A stretch of DNA of 64,000 nucleotides from Helicocarpus griseus UAMH5409 (lineage: Eukaryota > Ascomycota > Eurotiomycetes > Onygenales > Ajellomycetaceae). The notes under the pieces were generated by a model, which worked only from the letters and a program-made list of their open reading frames with translations, made no database searches and was not told the origin of the DNA. Of this stretch, positions 46,094 to 58,084 are shown one piece after another (position 1 is the first letter of the stretch; each line of letters starts with the position of its first letter). The DNA lies in contig PDNB01000009.1 in assembly GCA_002573585.1 (NCBI GenBank), forward strand, positions 186,001 to 250,000, in the 5' to 3' direction. The position numbers and the translations under genes were made by a program.

Positions 46094-48552
46094 AGCTCAT
46101 GACACTGATGATTACGGCCTGTCAATCTGTATGTCTGGGATCAAGCAATGTGGTAGATCCGGCGCGGCAATCAACCACCATACCACGCCAAGTGTCCCAA
46201 TTTCGTCTGATGACTACCGCTTTGTGCTGCTGGGTTTGGAAACGCACTATCAGTCTATCGTGCCAAGGGATTGAAAGCAAAAATCTCCCGTACTTTGTTG
46301 AGGTGAGCTCACAAGGGAGAGGCAGGGGTGGCGATGGCGCTTGCTGACTTGCCAGTCTCCAGCCCCGAAGAACTTCCTGCGAGTTACAAGTAGCTCGGTA
46401 CTAGGAAAATCCGACCAACTAACATGTGTAAGCCCCTAGGTAGCGTGCCTAATTGAAGAGATGGAGGCCGAAGTAAGCGCGCCATCCTCCCGTAGATGTT
46501 CGGTTTCAATCCTGCCAGTTGAAGGAAGTAGTAGGTATTGGAAGTTTAAAATGAAGATGGCAGGGCTAAGCTTATTCGGAGATTTCCTTTAAAGAGCCTC
46601 GAGGCTTCCCTCGCTTATCTCCCTTCTTTTTCTATTCTTGGTGACAAGAGACTGGCATTTCACACTCATTGGAGGGCCGCGCTGATATATAGTACAGTTC
46701 ATTGGCATGGCCTTCCCATCAGTAGACCAACCACCCAGCTCCCTTCTCCAAGACGTCTGTTATTGCCTTAAATTGCATCGTTCATAGTACTGTGGTCAAC
46801 GAGAACCTCTGAAAGACGGCAATCCGGACACCCTTGTAAGACTGGCACCTGTGCATATCTCGATGCTGCTTTTGTAAATAATATTTATGCGTGAATAAAG
46901 TGCGGCTGAAGAGGTGAAGATGAAATAGAGACTGGGTTGGAATCACGTGGTAAATTGCCCCCTGGGCCCTGACCGAACTTTCCGCCGAAAGACTCAGCCT
47001 TATTCAGTTCAGCCTCGAATCGCAGACCTCTCTTTTGTCCTGGCGTTGCCCAGTCAGCAATAGTCTACCCCGGCCATGGCTGTCTTCGCTACTGATAATC
47101 CCAACTAGAGCATATTACGTTCTCAACGGAGCAGGGAGGCATTAACCCTATTCGTCTAAGGGTGTCATCGGGGGAAAATGTGTATCCCTGGCAACATCTC
47201 CTCACCGATTGTCCTGAGGAATGCCTTGGATAGTTCAACTGGGCCCTTGTTTTCATCGCCATGGGCTTTCTTTCGTGTCGGCTCGACCAACCTCAACTGG
47301 CTGACAATAAAGCGGGCCATTTGGTGGAGTACTCTTTGAAGATGTGTCTGGCTATTTCGCGTTATCTAGCATAAGTGCTATGTTGACCAATTAATATAGC
47401 CAGTATCTCTTAGGATGACGGTCAAGGTCGTCAACTGTCAACCTTATTTCCCCGCCTTCCTCGCCTTCAAGCGGCTGTGGAGAACGCAGTTGCAAAGAGA
47501 CCTGATTATTTTCAAATCGAATGGAGTCTACCGCCTCTAGCGTGTTGAGGATAATACACTCAGTGTCCTTGACACGGGAATACCGAAAACAGAGACTGTT
47601 AACTCTCCTTCTCACGTCCAGCTGTGCTTTGCGAATCACAGACATTGAGCATGTTGCATGAGATATGTGCTTGCAGATCCAAACCCATCTTAAGCAAGTC
47701 GCGGTTTTGTTGATCTTTTTATTTTCAAGAACGGAACGTGCAAACAAGAATCGCTTCTCCATCTGCGATGACCACCCACACACTCAAACACAGGCGATGA
47801 CAGTCGACCAAAGATCGCCTGCCATGTGGCACGTTAGGCTATCTCCGCACCCCGGGACCCTTGGGCGGACACGTTAAAGCCCTTAATCAATAATAATGAA
47901 AGGGCGTTTTGAAGACACAAGTAATTGCTAGCATTATCTATTAATGACCTTAAGTTTGGTAGAGTGCTTCAGGCTCCCTGTCCTCAGCCCTGTGGCAGGG
48001 CAGTTTTTTTTCTAAATAAATCCGCCACTCTTAAGCGCATAGACCGCCTTCTGCAAGGTCAAGCTGCAAAAACTAGTGGTGGGTGTACCTTTGACTGAGG
48101 CTCTAAATTTACAGTTTTTAGAAGCTTCATCTAATAATGGCATACTGTGCTAACCCGCTCGAGAGCATTATCGACCACCCGCCTTGGTACAGCCTCGGAA
48201 GGGCTCAGTCCTCGATCGGTCATCTCTGTGACTAGCTTTACAGACGTTTTCTGACTTACAATACTAGAGGCAGCAAGGGATTGACAAAGTGCTAATTTGA
48301 TGATGCAAAACAGTTTTCCTCTCAGCCATGACAGGCTATGCAGGGTAATGAAACTCTAAATTCATATCCTTTCAGACTGAGATCTGGATATATAACCCTC
48401 CTCGCGGTCGACATACTTTGAACATCTCATTTCCTTGCCTTTCGATCATATTGATTGCCATCTATTTCTCTGTTGTTCGCTTGAGACGCATTGGACTTAC
48501 CATTTCCAAACCATACACTGGGAATTCGAATTCAAAGAAGCTCGGATAAACA
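46094..48552. other. Gene-poor 2.5-kb stretch
   Basis: The best open frame, 47391-47783 on the minus strand, lacks an ATG at its start and has no recognised domain. Nothing else can be supported. The last few hundred bases are probably the promoter of the Zn2Cys6 gene at 48553. Confidence 0.4.
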
Positions 48553-49485
48553 ATGGAGCATTGGGCAAAGCCAGGGGCAAACATGTATCATTCGGACGCT
48601 CATCCGGGTACGCTTAGCGTCGGTAGCACAGCACCGAGCACCCCGCCTGAATCTTATCAGAGCCATTCTCGTAGGAAAATGAGGAAGGGAACTAAAAGCT
48701 GCTTTGAATGTGAGTATCCAACATATACTCCTACTACTACCTCTACCCTTTCGTTCCGTTCGATTTCGTATACTGGCGTCTGGTGATTCTATCTTGTCTC
48801 CATGCACTTTTTCCCTTGGAGGAAGAAAACAGCAGAATCCTAACACTGTTTCAGGCCGACGTCGTAAAATCCGCTGCACATACGATCCCGAGCGGCCAAA
48901 TCTCTGCAATGAATGCTACACAAAAGGGACCGCGTGTATAGATCAGGAAAATGCCCCCATCAGTATCTCTGGAACGGGAAATCGAGGCGGCGACCAGGCG
49001 TACAGTCTGAGAGAAAGAGTGGCTATTCTAGAAGAGACGGTGAATATGATCCTAAAGCGATTGGATGACATGGCTATGAACGCGGCCAGTCGTCCGACAA
49101 ACTGGTCGGGACTAAGGCCGTCAGGGGAGGGCACCCAAAGAGGTACGGTTTTCACTCCTTTCTAGCTCTAACACCTTCGTTGCTTGTATGGTTTATTGGT
49201 CCAGTCTCATCGTTGCTTCAAGGGTTGTGCTGTTGCTGACGTAGAATTGAATTATCTTCAGAGATGTCAGAGCAATTGTTTCCCAATCAGATTGAAATTG
49301 ATCCAGTTGGTAACGAATGGATACTGGGGCCATTCGTCACCGATGATACAATGCCGCGACAATCTCGAAACTCAAGTAGTGTACCGAGCACTACCAGCTG
49401 GAATCCCGAAGCCTATGAAGGAACAGTTGGGGAAGAACAATACTATAGTCATACGTTGGCCTTTCCTTCCTCGTCATATACATGA
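48553..49485 (+). CDS. Short Zn2Cys6 protein, probably truncated regulator
   Basis: Exons 48553-48709, 48855-49142 and 49262-49485 give 222 aa. The zinc cluster begins KGTKSCFEC and continues RRRKIRCTYDPERPNLCNEC after intron 1, at about residues 50-79. A likely coiled-coil follows (YSLRERVAILEETVNMILKR), as in many fungal regulators that dimerise. The protein then ends after about 100 polar residues, without the large middle homology region usual in this class. Sequence downstream to about 49900 still looks coding but is interrupted by stops and at least one shift, so this may be the surviving 5' part of a decayed gene. Both intron joins are in frame, so the short protein could still be made. 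Confidence 0.65.
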
Positions 49486-49900
49486 GTCGGAAGTTCACAA
49501 CTATGAGCCCGAGATTGGCGGCCACCTCGTGCATGAAGTTCTCCGTCACAGTACCATCGTGACGAGATGGAGCCAGGAGTCTGCTTGAGAGTTTCTAAGG
49601 CACTGTTTTGAAGGCACTGGTTATAACATCTTCATGGCTCCGTTTCCTCCAGATCCGATAGAAGAGCGCAAGACATGCTCGGGTTACTGCTGGTAGGACT
49701 ACCAGACCTCGGGGGAGGGTTCTCGGACGCCCTTGTCCCTTATGGTGGCGGAATGAATGGATATCCAGAGTAGGAAAACCGCAAGGATCTCCAAAAAGTC
49801 CTGGTGGGGTCCAAGCTAGAGTTATTACGCCTTCTCGACCCGGGAGACCCGGACACCGCAATAACAAACCCACAGGGTTTCGTTACCGAGTGAGGAGCTA
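49486..49900 (+). pseudogene. Decayed coding region downstream of the Zn2Cys6 protein
   Basis: Protein-like stretches occur in succession: one ending RHSTIVTRWSQESA, one beginning EFLRHCFEGTGYNIFMAPF, one containing GGGFSDALVPYGGG, and one with KLELLRLLDPGDPDTAI. They are separated by an in-frame TGA near 49586, a frame change near 49665-49680 and a TAG near 49773. The pattern is that of a gene losing function. I cannot name the original family. It may be the former 3' part of the regulator just upstream or a separate gene. Confidence 0.45.
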
Positions 49901-51012
49901 GCAGGTCGAGACATCTTTTGGGTAATATCTGGCCACACGGGCTTATGACGACACTAAATTAGTCGTCGTGGTTTCCGTTATGTTAATTTTGATAGCCGTG
50001 AAGGGCGCCGGTCAAATCCTTAACGGTGGATGTGATACGTTGCCTCCCGGGGTATGGTACTTCGCCGTCCAGTTACTAATAGACAGGCGGGTCAGTTGAG
50101 CTTTACACTGTACATAGATAGCATTATTTTGACGGTATACAATCTTCGATTTACTACAGACTTCGGAATTGGAAGATACTACAAGATCCAGCATGAACGT
50201 CTCGGGTATACGCCCGGGTAGTCAATGACGTATTCTAGCCGCTGATCATGTGAATTGCTCAGGCGGCGAAATAGACCCTCGGAGACGCCTAATCCAAAAC
50301 CCGCACTGTAAGGTTGTATGAATAAGTATCCATACTCTCGCCGTATATAAGATATCCCAATGCCCGTCATCCTGTTTTGCGCCAGATATAGTAGTAGTTA
50401 GCTGGATGTGGACCCTGGAACGGAATGTCTTGGCGCACGCACGTTCCACTCCCCGAAGCAGCAGCAGCCAACGGAACGAACCTCGATCCGGAGCAACAAA
50501 CACCAAGCGGACAACAGACCTCAGCTCTCCCCAGCTTCAAGTGCCTCCTCCAACTGAATCCCACCACCCTTATTATTGTTATTCGCCTTCTTACTGTTCA
50601 CTTTCTTTGCTACTCTTTTCCACCGCCTTTGTGTGGGCCCCTTCTCGTGACAACCGTCGTTACGACAAAGGAGGTGGCTAGGGATCGACCAGCCGCAGAC
50701 GGCAAAGGGGCGACGACGATACCTCGATCACAGATATACCTATACCATTGAAAGCATACTTGGGCCTTGTGTGCTGTATTGAGGGGTCATTTGTTGTGAT
50801 ACTCCGGCCTATATCGTCGCTACTACAAAACATATGACATAGGTTGCCTTTTGGCTTCCCCGATCGGCTTACTACTCCGTACATTCTTTTTTATTCCGCC
50901 ACGTCGCAAACCACTGCGCAAAGTCATTCTTTATACTGGAGAGGAAGAACAAATTTATTCGACTGTTCGTCATCCAGCCTCTGGACTAGCTTTGCTGGAA
51001 TAGCTGGCAAAA
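49901..51012. other. Upstream region of the Sey1 gene
   Basis: No gene recognised. Frames at 50367-50751 on both strands overlap each other and have no domain. The part nearest 51012 is probably promoter and leader. Confidence 0.4.
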
Positions 51013-53829
51013 ATGGTTGCGAACGGGCACTTTGCGGCCGTGGGTGACAGACACGATGCGGGAAGTTACGAGCATGGAGTGCAGGTGATAGATGAGGATA
51101 AGGAGTTTAAGTATGCTCTATCTCACTTGGATATTAAACGGATTCTAAATGCTGATATGACTGCCCGATCAACAGCCCAAACTTATCCAAATACCTCACC
51201 TATGAAAGCGTCACTCCCGCCGGTTTCAACTACCACCTCATTTCTGTCTTCGGTTCCCAGTCAACTGGCAAATCCACGTTGCTAAACCATCTTTTTGGGA
51301 CCCATTTCAGTGTGATGTCGGAGACGGAACGACGGCAGACGACAAAGGGTATATGGCTGTCCAAAAATAAGCGACTCGAATTGGGCAAGGAGCAGGGCCA
51401 GCAGAAGATGGCGGACAATATTCTTGTCATGGATGTTGAAGGGACAGACGGCAGGGAGAGAGGAGAAGATCAAGATTTTGAGCGGAAGAGCGCACTCTTT
51501 GCCCTAGCAACGAGTGAGGTCCTCATTGTCAATATCTGGGAACATCAGGTTGGTTTGTATCAGGGTGCCAATATGGGGTTGTTAAAGACTGTCTTTGAGG
51601 TCAATCTGGAACTATTCTTAAAGGACAAGAAGTGAGTCGACCCAGCTTGTGTTTGAAAGGACTCATAGCCGCATTTTTGGAGTTGATCAAACTAACGTGT
51701 CAAAGGTCAACTCCTCGATCTCTCCTCTTTTTCGTCATCCGTGACTTCCTAGGAACTACCCCGCTCCAAAATCTCCAGAATACTTTGCTACAAGATCTCA
51801 ATCGGATATGGAGTTCCCTCTCGAAACCTGCTGGGTTGGAAGACTCATCGATCAATGATTACTTCGATTTCGCATTTGCCGGTCTCCCACATAAGAACTT
51901 CCAGCCTGATAAATTCGTCGCTGAGGTACAAAAACTTAGCACTCGCTTCAGCGATGGCCATCGCGACCCTAACAAAGCCGACTCTAACGGATCAGGTGCG
52001 ATAGAGGGAGGTATATTCCTTCCTGAGTATCATCGGAGGATACCTGCGGACGGTTTCGCCGTGTATGCGGAAGGCATCTGGGACCAGATCGTGAACAACA
52101 AGGACCTAGATCTACCCACTCAGCAGGAGCTGCTTGCTCAGTTCCGTTGCGATGAAATATCGCGTGAAGTCCTAGTTGCCTTCGATGAGGCTATCAGTCC
52201 GTTCGAGGCGAAGCAGGCCGAAGCAGTCCAGGCTGGCAATCCTGAGGTTTTGAGCGGACTGGGTCCGGCTATGCGTAATGCGCGCGGAGCGGCCGTAAAG
52301 AGTTTTGATACCGAGGCCAGCAGATACCATAAACGCGTGTATCAGATGAAGAAGACAGAGCTAGAAGACAAGATTGATACACGGCTAAAGACGCTTTTCC
52401 TTGGCCAACTTAGCGCAGCACATAGATCTGGCGTGCAGGAATTTAGCGAAGCGGTCAGCGGGGCCGTAAAGGCAGGTCAGAAGAAAGGTGGTAGCTACGA
52501 CTTTGCTGAAATAGTAGGCAAGGAAAAGAAAATAGCCATCGAGAAGTTCGAGAAGGAGGCTCGGTCCACGGTTGTTGAAGGCACACCCTGGAGCAATTAC
52601 CAGCAGGAGTTGTCGCTATACCAAAAAGACCTGGAGAAGATTAGTGGACAACTCCGGAGAGATGAAATGCGACGGCTGGCAACGAGGGTTGAGCGGTGGG
52701 TGAGATCCCGCTTAGGGGAATCTGTTGATTTGGAGTTCAATGCCCTTGGGTCAGGGAGAGGTGGCTCTGGTGCTCCAGAATCGGGCGATAAGCCCCCTGA
52801 GAACACTCTTTGGGATCGAGTTTGGAGTCTCTTTGTGGATACCGTTCTTGATGCTGAAAGGAGATTCACGGAGCGAGCCAGTAGCTTCGACGCCAGCTTG
52901 GACGAAGTGGATGTTGGTTTGTGGAGGTTAAGAAGAAAGGCCTGGGGAGTCCTAAGAGCCAAAATCGAAGAAGAGCTGATGGAGGGCAACCTGCTCTTGA
53001 AGCTCCGCGAGAATTTTGAGGACAAGTTCCGATACGATGACGCTGGAGTGCCTAGAATATGGCGCCCTACTGATGATATCGAAAGTGTCTATACTCGGGC
53101 TAGGGAATCCACACTTACGCTAATTCCCCTTCTTGCGCGCTTCCGTCTTGCAGAGACCAACGCCCCTCCACCGTTGGATAAATGGATTGGTCATACCCCG
53201 AGCTCCGCAACGCCAGCCGATGAAGAGGACCTCACTCCGATTGGTGGAGTTGACGAAGAAGAGGGAAAGAGCTTGGAGGAAGAGATGACCATGATCAGCG
53301 AAGGAAAAAGACAGGATTTGACTGTTCGATTCAAGAAAACTGCGGATGGCGTGTATGTTGAAGCAAAGAGAAGTGCGATTGGAGGCATAACTCAGGTGCC
53401 ACTGTACTTCTATGGTATACTGCTGGCTCTTGGATGGAATGAGATCATAGCTGGTGAGATATCTAATCATATTTGCAGCGGTACTTGGATATATGTGTCT
53501 TCTAAACTAACCCGTTTACTCTAGTGCTCCGTAACCCTGCATACTTCTTCATCCTTTTCCTGTGCGCCGTTGGCGCTTATGTCACTTACCAGCTAAACCT
53601 CTGGGGCCCGATCATTAAGATGACTGAGGCAGCATCGCAGCAAGCGTTGGAGGAAGGCAAACGACGTCTCCGCGAATTCCTCGAAGCGTCAGACACTGGA
53701 CGTCAGGCGATGGCCATGTCTGGCGCCAAAAACACAACGGATGAGTATGAGATGTCGAATTTGAATCGAAAGTCTGCTGGAGGACGACGGAGTAAAGTTG
53801 ATGAAGATGCCGATGACGATGAGTTTTAA
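51013..53829 (+). CDS. SEY1: Sey1/RHD3-family dynamin-like GTPase (ER fusion)
   Basis: Membrane GTPase that fuses endoplasmic reticulum tubules, the fungal counterpart of atlastin. Exons 51013-51110, 51176-51631, 51706-53453 and 53525-53829 give 868 aa. The GTPase domain shows the P-loop FGSQSTGKSTLLNHLFG, the switch-1 Thr in RRQTTKGIW, DVEGTDGRE (G3) and FFVIRDF (the R-D G4 motif of this family). A long helical bundle of about 450 residues follows. Two membrane segments lie near the C-terminus (VPLYFYGILLALGWNEIIA and NPAYFFILFLCAVGAYV), joined across intron 3, then an acidic cytosolic tail ending DEDADDDEF. Topology places both ends in the cytosol. Confidence 0.96.
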
Positions 53830-54227
53830 AAGGGAGCTCTGACAAATATCTCTGTTCGTTGTCTATAAGTTCTGCCGCCTGTTTCAGATTATGGGCTTGA
53901 AGGACTTCTGTGTACAATTTATATGTTCTGTCTGTCCAATACGGAGGCTGGTTGTTGATCCTTTCTACTCCTGGTTCGACTTTTATATTCTCTTTTTCTC
54001 CGTTTTGGCGGGTACTTCCACTTGTTTGTTCTGTTTTCCCAACTTCAGTTAGTTGTTCTTTTCTTGTTTAATCGCAGCTGAATGATTATCATATAACAAT
54101 CTCATTACCTAACGTTTGTTTCTTTCCTTTTTATTTTCCAGACACCACAACAAGCTCTCCTCAAACCACACAGAGAATTCTTACCCCCTCTCCGCTCAAC
54201 ATTGCCCTCTCACAGCCCCCTTCTTCC
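53830..54227. other. Convergent 3' flanks
   Basis: Pyrimidine-rich non-coding sequence between the Sey1 and GNAT stop codons. Confidence 0.4.
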
Positions 54228-54764
54228 TCAGAAGTCAACCGCCATAGCCACCGACCCCGGCGCCGTCTCCACAAACCCATGCTTCGCATACAACCTCTTC
54301 CCCGGCGGATCCGCCAGCAGCGAAACCAGCGCACCCGGCGGCGCCACCTCCCTAATCCTCTCCAACAACCTTGACAAGATGGCATCCCCAATCCCCCTCC
54401 GCTGGTGCTCGGGGGCCACCGCCATGTCTACGATGTGGAAATACCAGCCACCGTCGCCGATTATGCGGCCCATGCCAACTGCGGTGTTGTCTGTGTCGGT
54501 GTGCACGACGTAGCAGCCGAACCAGCTACCGGGGAGCGCGAGGGCGGCTTGCTCGGCGGTTTTGGGGGAGAGGTTGGGCGTGCTGCGGAGGGTTAGGTAG
54601 GCGGGGATGGATGGGTAGCCGTCGATGAGATGGTAGGTGGGGGGGAGGGGGCGGGAGGGGGAGGGTTCTGAGGGGTTTGTGGCCATAAATGTTTGTGTTT
54701 GTGTCGATGTTGATGCTGACGTGGGAGTTGGAGTGGGGACTGAAGGGTTCGTGGTGGTGGACAT
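54228..54764 (-). CDS. GNAT-family N-acetyltransferase
   Basis: Transfers an acetyl group from acetyl-CoA to an amine; the substrate is unknown. A single exon encodes 178 aa. A low-complexity Thr/Pro/Ser N-terminus (residues 1-40) precedes the GNAT fold: GSWFGCYVV, the strand AVGMGRIIGDGGWYFHIVDMAVAPEHQ and the acetyl-CoA loop QRRGIGDAIL (Q/RxxGxG). The C-terminal strand and YAKHGFVE motif complete it. An internal Met at residue 27 could serve as an alternative start without the low-complexity leader. Confidence 0.9.
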   Translation of the reverse strand: MSTTTNPSVPTPTPTSASTSTQTQTFMATNPSEPSPSRPLPPTYHLIDGYPSIPAYLTLRSTPNLSPKTAEQAALALPGSWFGCYVVHTDTDNTAVGMGRIIGDGGWYFHIVDMAVAPEHQRRGIGDAILSRLLERIREVAPPGALVSLLADPPGKRLYAKHGFVETAPGSVAMAVDF

Positions 54765-55650
54765 GGTTGTTTTTCTTTTTAATTTAAAGGTCAGAGCGGG
54801 GTTGCTTTTTCGGTGGTGGTGATGGGATGAGGGCGTAATTGCCTATTGAGGAAAGGGGTCGTCTGGGGATATGAAGATGTCGGGTCTGGAGATTTCTCTT
54901 TCCCGCACATGGAAACTTCCCGCCACCTTTTATACAGTGCATGTTACTTTGTTGCCTTTTTTCCAGTGGAGCTGGTGGGCTAGGTTATGTCATAAAGCCC
55001 TAATCAATCCATGCATGGCAACTATTATATTTAACCCATTTCAGGGTTGCTGGCAAGGAGCTTTGGGACTTTGGAGCTTCAATACTACGCAGCAATGGAT
55101 GGCTCCCAGGCAGAAATGCGCCGCGATTGCGACTAGCGTAGGGAACATGATTGCCTAGTCTGTACGGAACAAACGGGTTAGTTTCCAGCTGTATTTTTTA
55201 TATCACTTGGTTCAAGTGGCATCACTGCCCTTCCTCCAAATGAAGAAGACCGTGTTGTGAATACTCACCCACTAACTAATACCGTGGAGCCCTAAGGGGT
55301 CCCTCCAAATTACCTAACATAAATATCTACAGTAAGTTAGTTACCTCCATAGTCTGTAAGATGGGGGTACGGCCAATCAGAATGCCATTTTTTCAACGCT
55401 GTTTAAGCCCATTTCTCAACACGTGACACCAAACATATGCTGCTTTTACCCAAACAACATTCTCCTTCGAGACAGTCTACCCTTTCTCTTGCTGACCATA
55501 ACATTGTGATGTCCTACAAATTATTTACGCTTAATTTCATTGGTGGTAGTTCTCCACTTTTCATAACGCATAAATTTGACATCTTCCACTTCTTTCAAGT
55601 GTTTCTCTTGTTCCTGTGACACTGTCTCTACTGTACATTTTGTTTGTACT
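54765..55650. other. Intergenic between GNAT gene and transposon island
   Basis: Promoter of the GNAT gene followed by non-coding sequence. A frame at 54871-55158 has no recognised domain. Confidence 0.4.
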
Positions 55651-56408
55651 TGTGACGGGACGACTGCGAGGCGCAATGCGTTCGTAGGCGTCACGTGCTT
55701 AGGGATTTGACGTGCTTATCGAACTAGCTGAGCACGCCTGAGCAAGAGATTCTACTATAAGGATGAGGTGGGATTATACGTAGTAATTTGTATGACTATT
55801 TCAGGAAGGGAGTGAGATTCAGAACGAATTGCTGGCCTTTATAAGGAAGGGCCAGCTGCCTCTATAAATAACACTCTGGCATCCTGCCTGCATGTTCCAT
55901 ACATCATCTCACTGCCTCAAGTCTATTGATATGCAACTCCTCAATAGGCTTATCTGCAGGCCTCAATTATGTGATCCTCATAGTGTTGTCTTTTCGCGGG
56001 TCGGGTCAAAAAAAAGGCCCTGGTGCCCGAAACAATATGGCTTCGGGTCAGGCCTTTAACTAAAAAACCCGCAACAACGGGCCTGCGGGTTTAACTAATT
56101 GAGCCCGTTTGGCCTGTAGCGGGTTTTTGAGCGCGGGCATGTTATTTTTTCGGGTCGGGTCGGGTTTGGGGGCTGAGGTACCCGAAACAATAGGGCTTAC
56201 GGGCTTGAGCTTTAACTAGAAACCCGCCAAAACGGGTTTTTTCGCGGGTCGCATTAGTGACCCGGCGGGTTCAGCGGGTTGGGTTAACAACACTAGATCC
56301 TCATATATGCAATATGAGGTGGAAAGTGTAGACTGGCGAAGTAGGGAGGTCGACGCCGTTCCGTAGCCTTGGCGTTGCTTACTCAGCGCGGGTCCTGTGA
56401 CCGTGACA
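55651..56408 (+). mobile_element. LTR copy 1, interrupted by a hAT-type MITE
   Basis: Begins TGTGACGGGACGACTGCG and ends CCGTGACA, with the same order of sequence blocks as the reverse complement of 59383-59870. Shared landmarks include the CACGTGCTTAGG..TTTGACGTGC segment, the TAGTAATTTGTATGA segment and the CTTATCTGCAGGCCTCAATT segment. The LTR part is about 435 bp after removing the insertion, with an internal loss of roughly 50 bp relative to copy 2. Flanks (GTACT left, TATAT right) do not match, so no target duplication remains. Differences from copy 2 are largely C/T and G/A transitions. Confidence 0.8.
55981..56295. mobile_element. hAT-type non-autonomous element (MITE), 315 bp
   Basis: Bounded by a 9-bp terminal inverted repeat, TAGTGTTGT at the left and ACAACACTA at the right, and flanked by perfect 8-bp direct repeats GATCCTCA at 55973-55980 and 56296-56303. 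An 8-bp duplication and TAGNG-type ends are hallmarks of hAT transposons. The interior is packed with CGGGTC/GACCCG-like subterminal motifs in both orientations and has no coding capacity. The sibling LTR at 59383-59870 has the same junction without the insertion, which gives an empty-site comparison. Confidence 0.9.
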
Positions 56409-57419
56409 TATATAGAGAATTGAATGAGTTATCTCCCACCAGCAGTAGCATGGAAATTCCATCATGTCTGATGTGCTTTACTAAGCATGTCCTGTTTCTT
56501 CTGTCTAATGTAATCAACTAGTGCAGGTTTGATGATTTGTTTGAATTTCTAACATTTGGCATTTACATAACTATACAGCTCTAACATAAAGATGTGGAAT
56601 GAAGAATCTGTACAGTTGAGGACCTAGTGTGCGCTCACCTACTTTCATCACTATGCTGACAGATGTCTATAGGGGACAAATGTCACTTGAGAACGCTCAC
56701 TGAGTTCCCAAGAAATACAAACTCATGGTTTTGATGCGATCACTTGAAGAGCTAAGTAAATACAAATATTGGGTGAGATTTCGCTGCGCCGCACACTGAC
56801 GGGGGCGCAAATTCATGACAACATTATTATGAACAGACCTACAAAATAATAAAAAAAAGAACTGAAACCCAATCGAATCTTTGTTGGAATAATGCACGAT
56901 CATCTCATATGAGGTGCATAAATTAAATAAACACGGTTACACAACAGCGTCTTCAATACCGGTGAATCTTGAAATGAACAATGAAATTGAGCAACAATCT
57001 TTGAACAAGTCAATAAGCGTTACAAAGACCAACACCAAAAACTCCAACGTCAACCTCAGATGATGTCATGAGATAAATCTTGGAGCGGATTCACCCTGCT
57101 CTTCAGCTCAAATTCCTAACATTCTCCTCAATGTCTAGAAATCATCATGACCAGAATACTTCAACACCAAGTAAGGTGCGTCGCGAGCTTTTCGCTTTTC
57201 CTCCTTCTCTTCCAAGTGAGGCTGAATCGTCATCATGGTATCAGCCAAACATGTCCAACAGAAAGAGAGAGAAGGCGGGAAGGGGTGGAGAGCATGGCCA
57301 AGATGCAATTTACACTTTGACACATAGAAGATGGGAAGATAGTACTCACAATGCATATTTTTTCGCAATTTTCCATCAGGCACTCACGATAGCCCTGCAC
57401 TGCACCTCTTCCTCTTCCA
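56409..57419. other. Non-coding sequence within the transposon island
   Basis: AT-rich, with many short frames and none recognisable as reverse transcriptase, integrase, gag or transposase. Confidence 0.4.
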
Positions 57420-57850
57420 TCAATGCTGGATGAATATGCTCCAACAAAACTGTGTAAAACCTTCTTCTATCCCCTTTTGATACCGCACCGCAGCAAACTT
57501 GAATACGTGCGGAAAATACTTTGCAGACACCCAGTCAATCACACACAGCGCCCCATCATCTTTCCAGATGAGGTTTCGCGGTGCCATGTCCAGGTGACAT
57601 AGGATGAGATTCACTCCCTGATCGAACGCCATTGGGGGGTTACGGCGGATCAGCCAACTCTTGGAAAATGCCTCCAGCGCCTGCAGACTGTCAAACGTAA
57701 TTTCATGGCCTTAGACGTTTTCAGGGAAGAGGCAGCCATTGCAAGGTACGCCAGTGAGGGGTCCCTGCACACTTCCGATAAACGTGGCCAGGTCTGCTAA
57801 TACATCTGATATGCGACTGTCTGAACCAATATAGGCCCGGCCCTTTTCCC
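57420..57850 (-). pseudogene. Aminoglycoside-phosphotransferase-like kinase remnant
   Basis: The minus strand encodes the kinase catalytic loop LCHLDMAPRNLIW and the following metal-site motif CVIDWVSAKYFPHVFK, characteristic of fungal APH/choline-kinase-like proteins. An upstream block (DSRISDVLADL, then TGVPCNGCLFPENV) matches the usual preceding region. An in-frame TAA near 57712 interrupts it, and the N-terminal lobe is not found. It is therefore called a fragment. It lies between the two inverted LTR copies. Confidence 0.7.
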
Positions 57851-58068
57851 GCCTGTCCTCCGATAGGGTGTGTGTATATACAGACCGCCACTTAGACTCA
57901 GGGAGGGAGGGCTCTGCGTCATGATTTCACAACAATGAATCTGGCAGCCATTCTCTCTTCTCGGACTATCATTACGTCCCACTCCCTGATAGGGCATGTA
58001 TACGGACTGCATATATGGGCTGATAAAGCGTCTTATCCACCCGCTAACTCTTTGGTTAACTTCTTCTC

Positions 58069-58084
58069 ATATATATATATATAT
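58069..58084. repeat. (AT)n microsatellite
   Basis: Eight AT units in a row immediately before a GGCACTTTCC sequence. Confidence 0.9.

Noticed and set aside
47391..47783. 130-codon open frame, minus strand
   Set aside because: It begins at GTG with no upstream ATG and no recognised domain.
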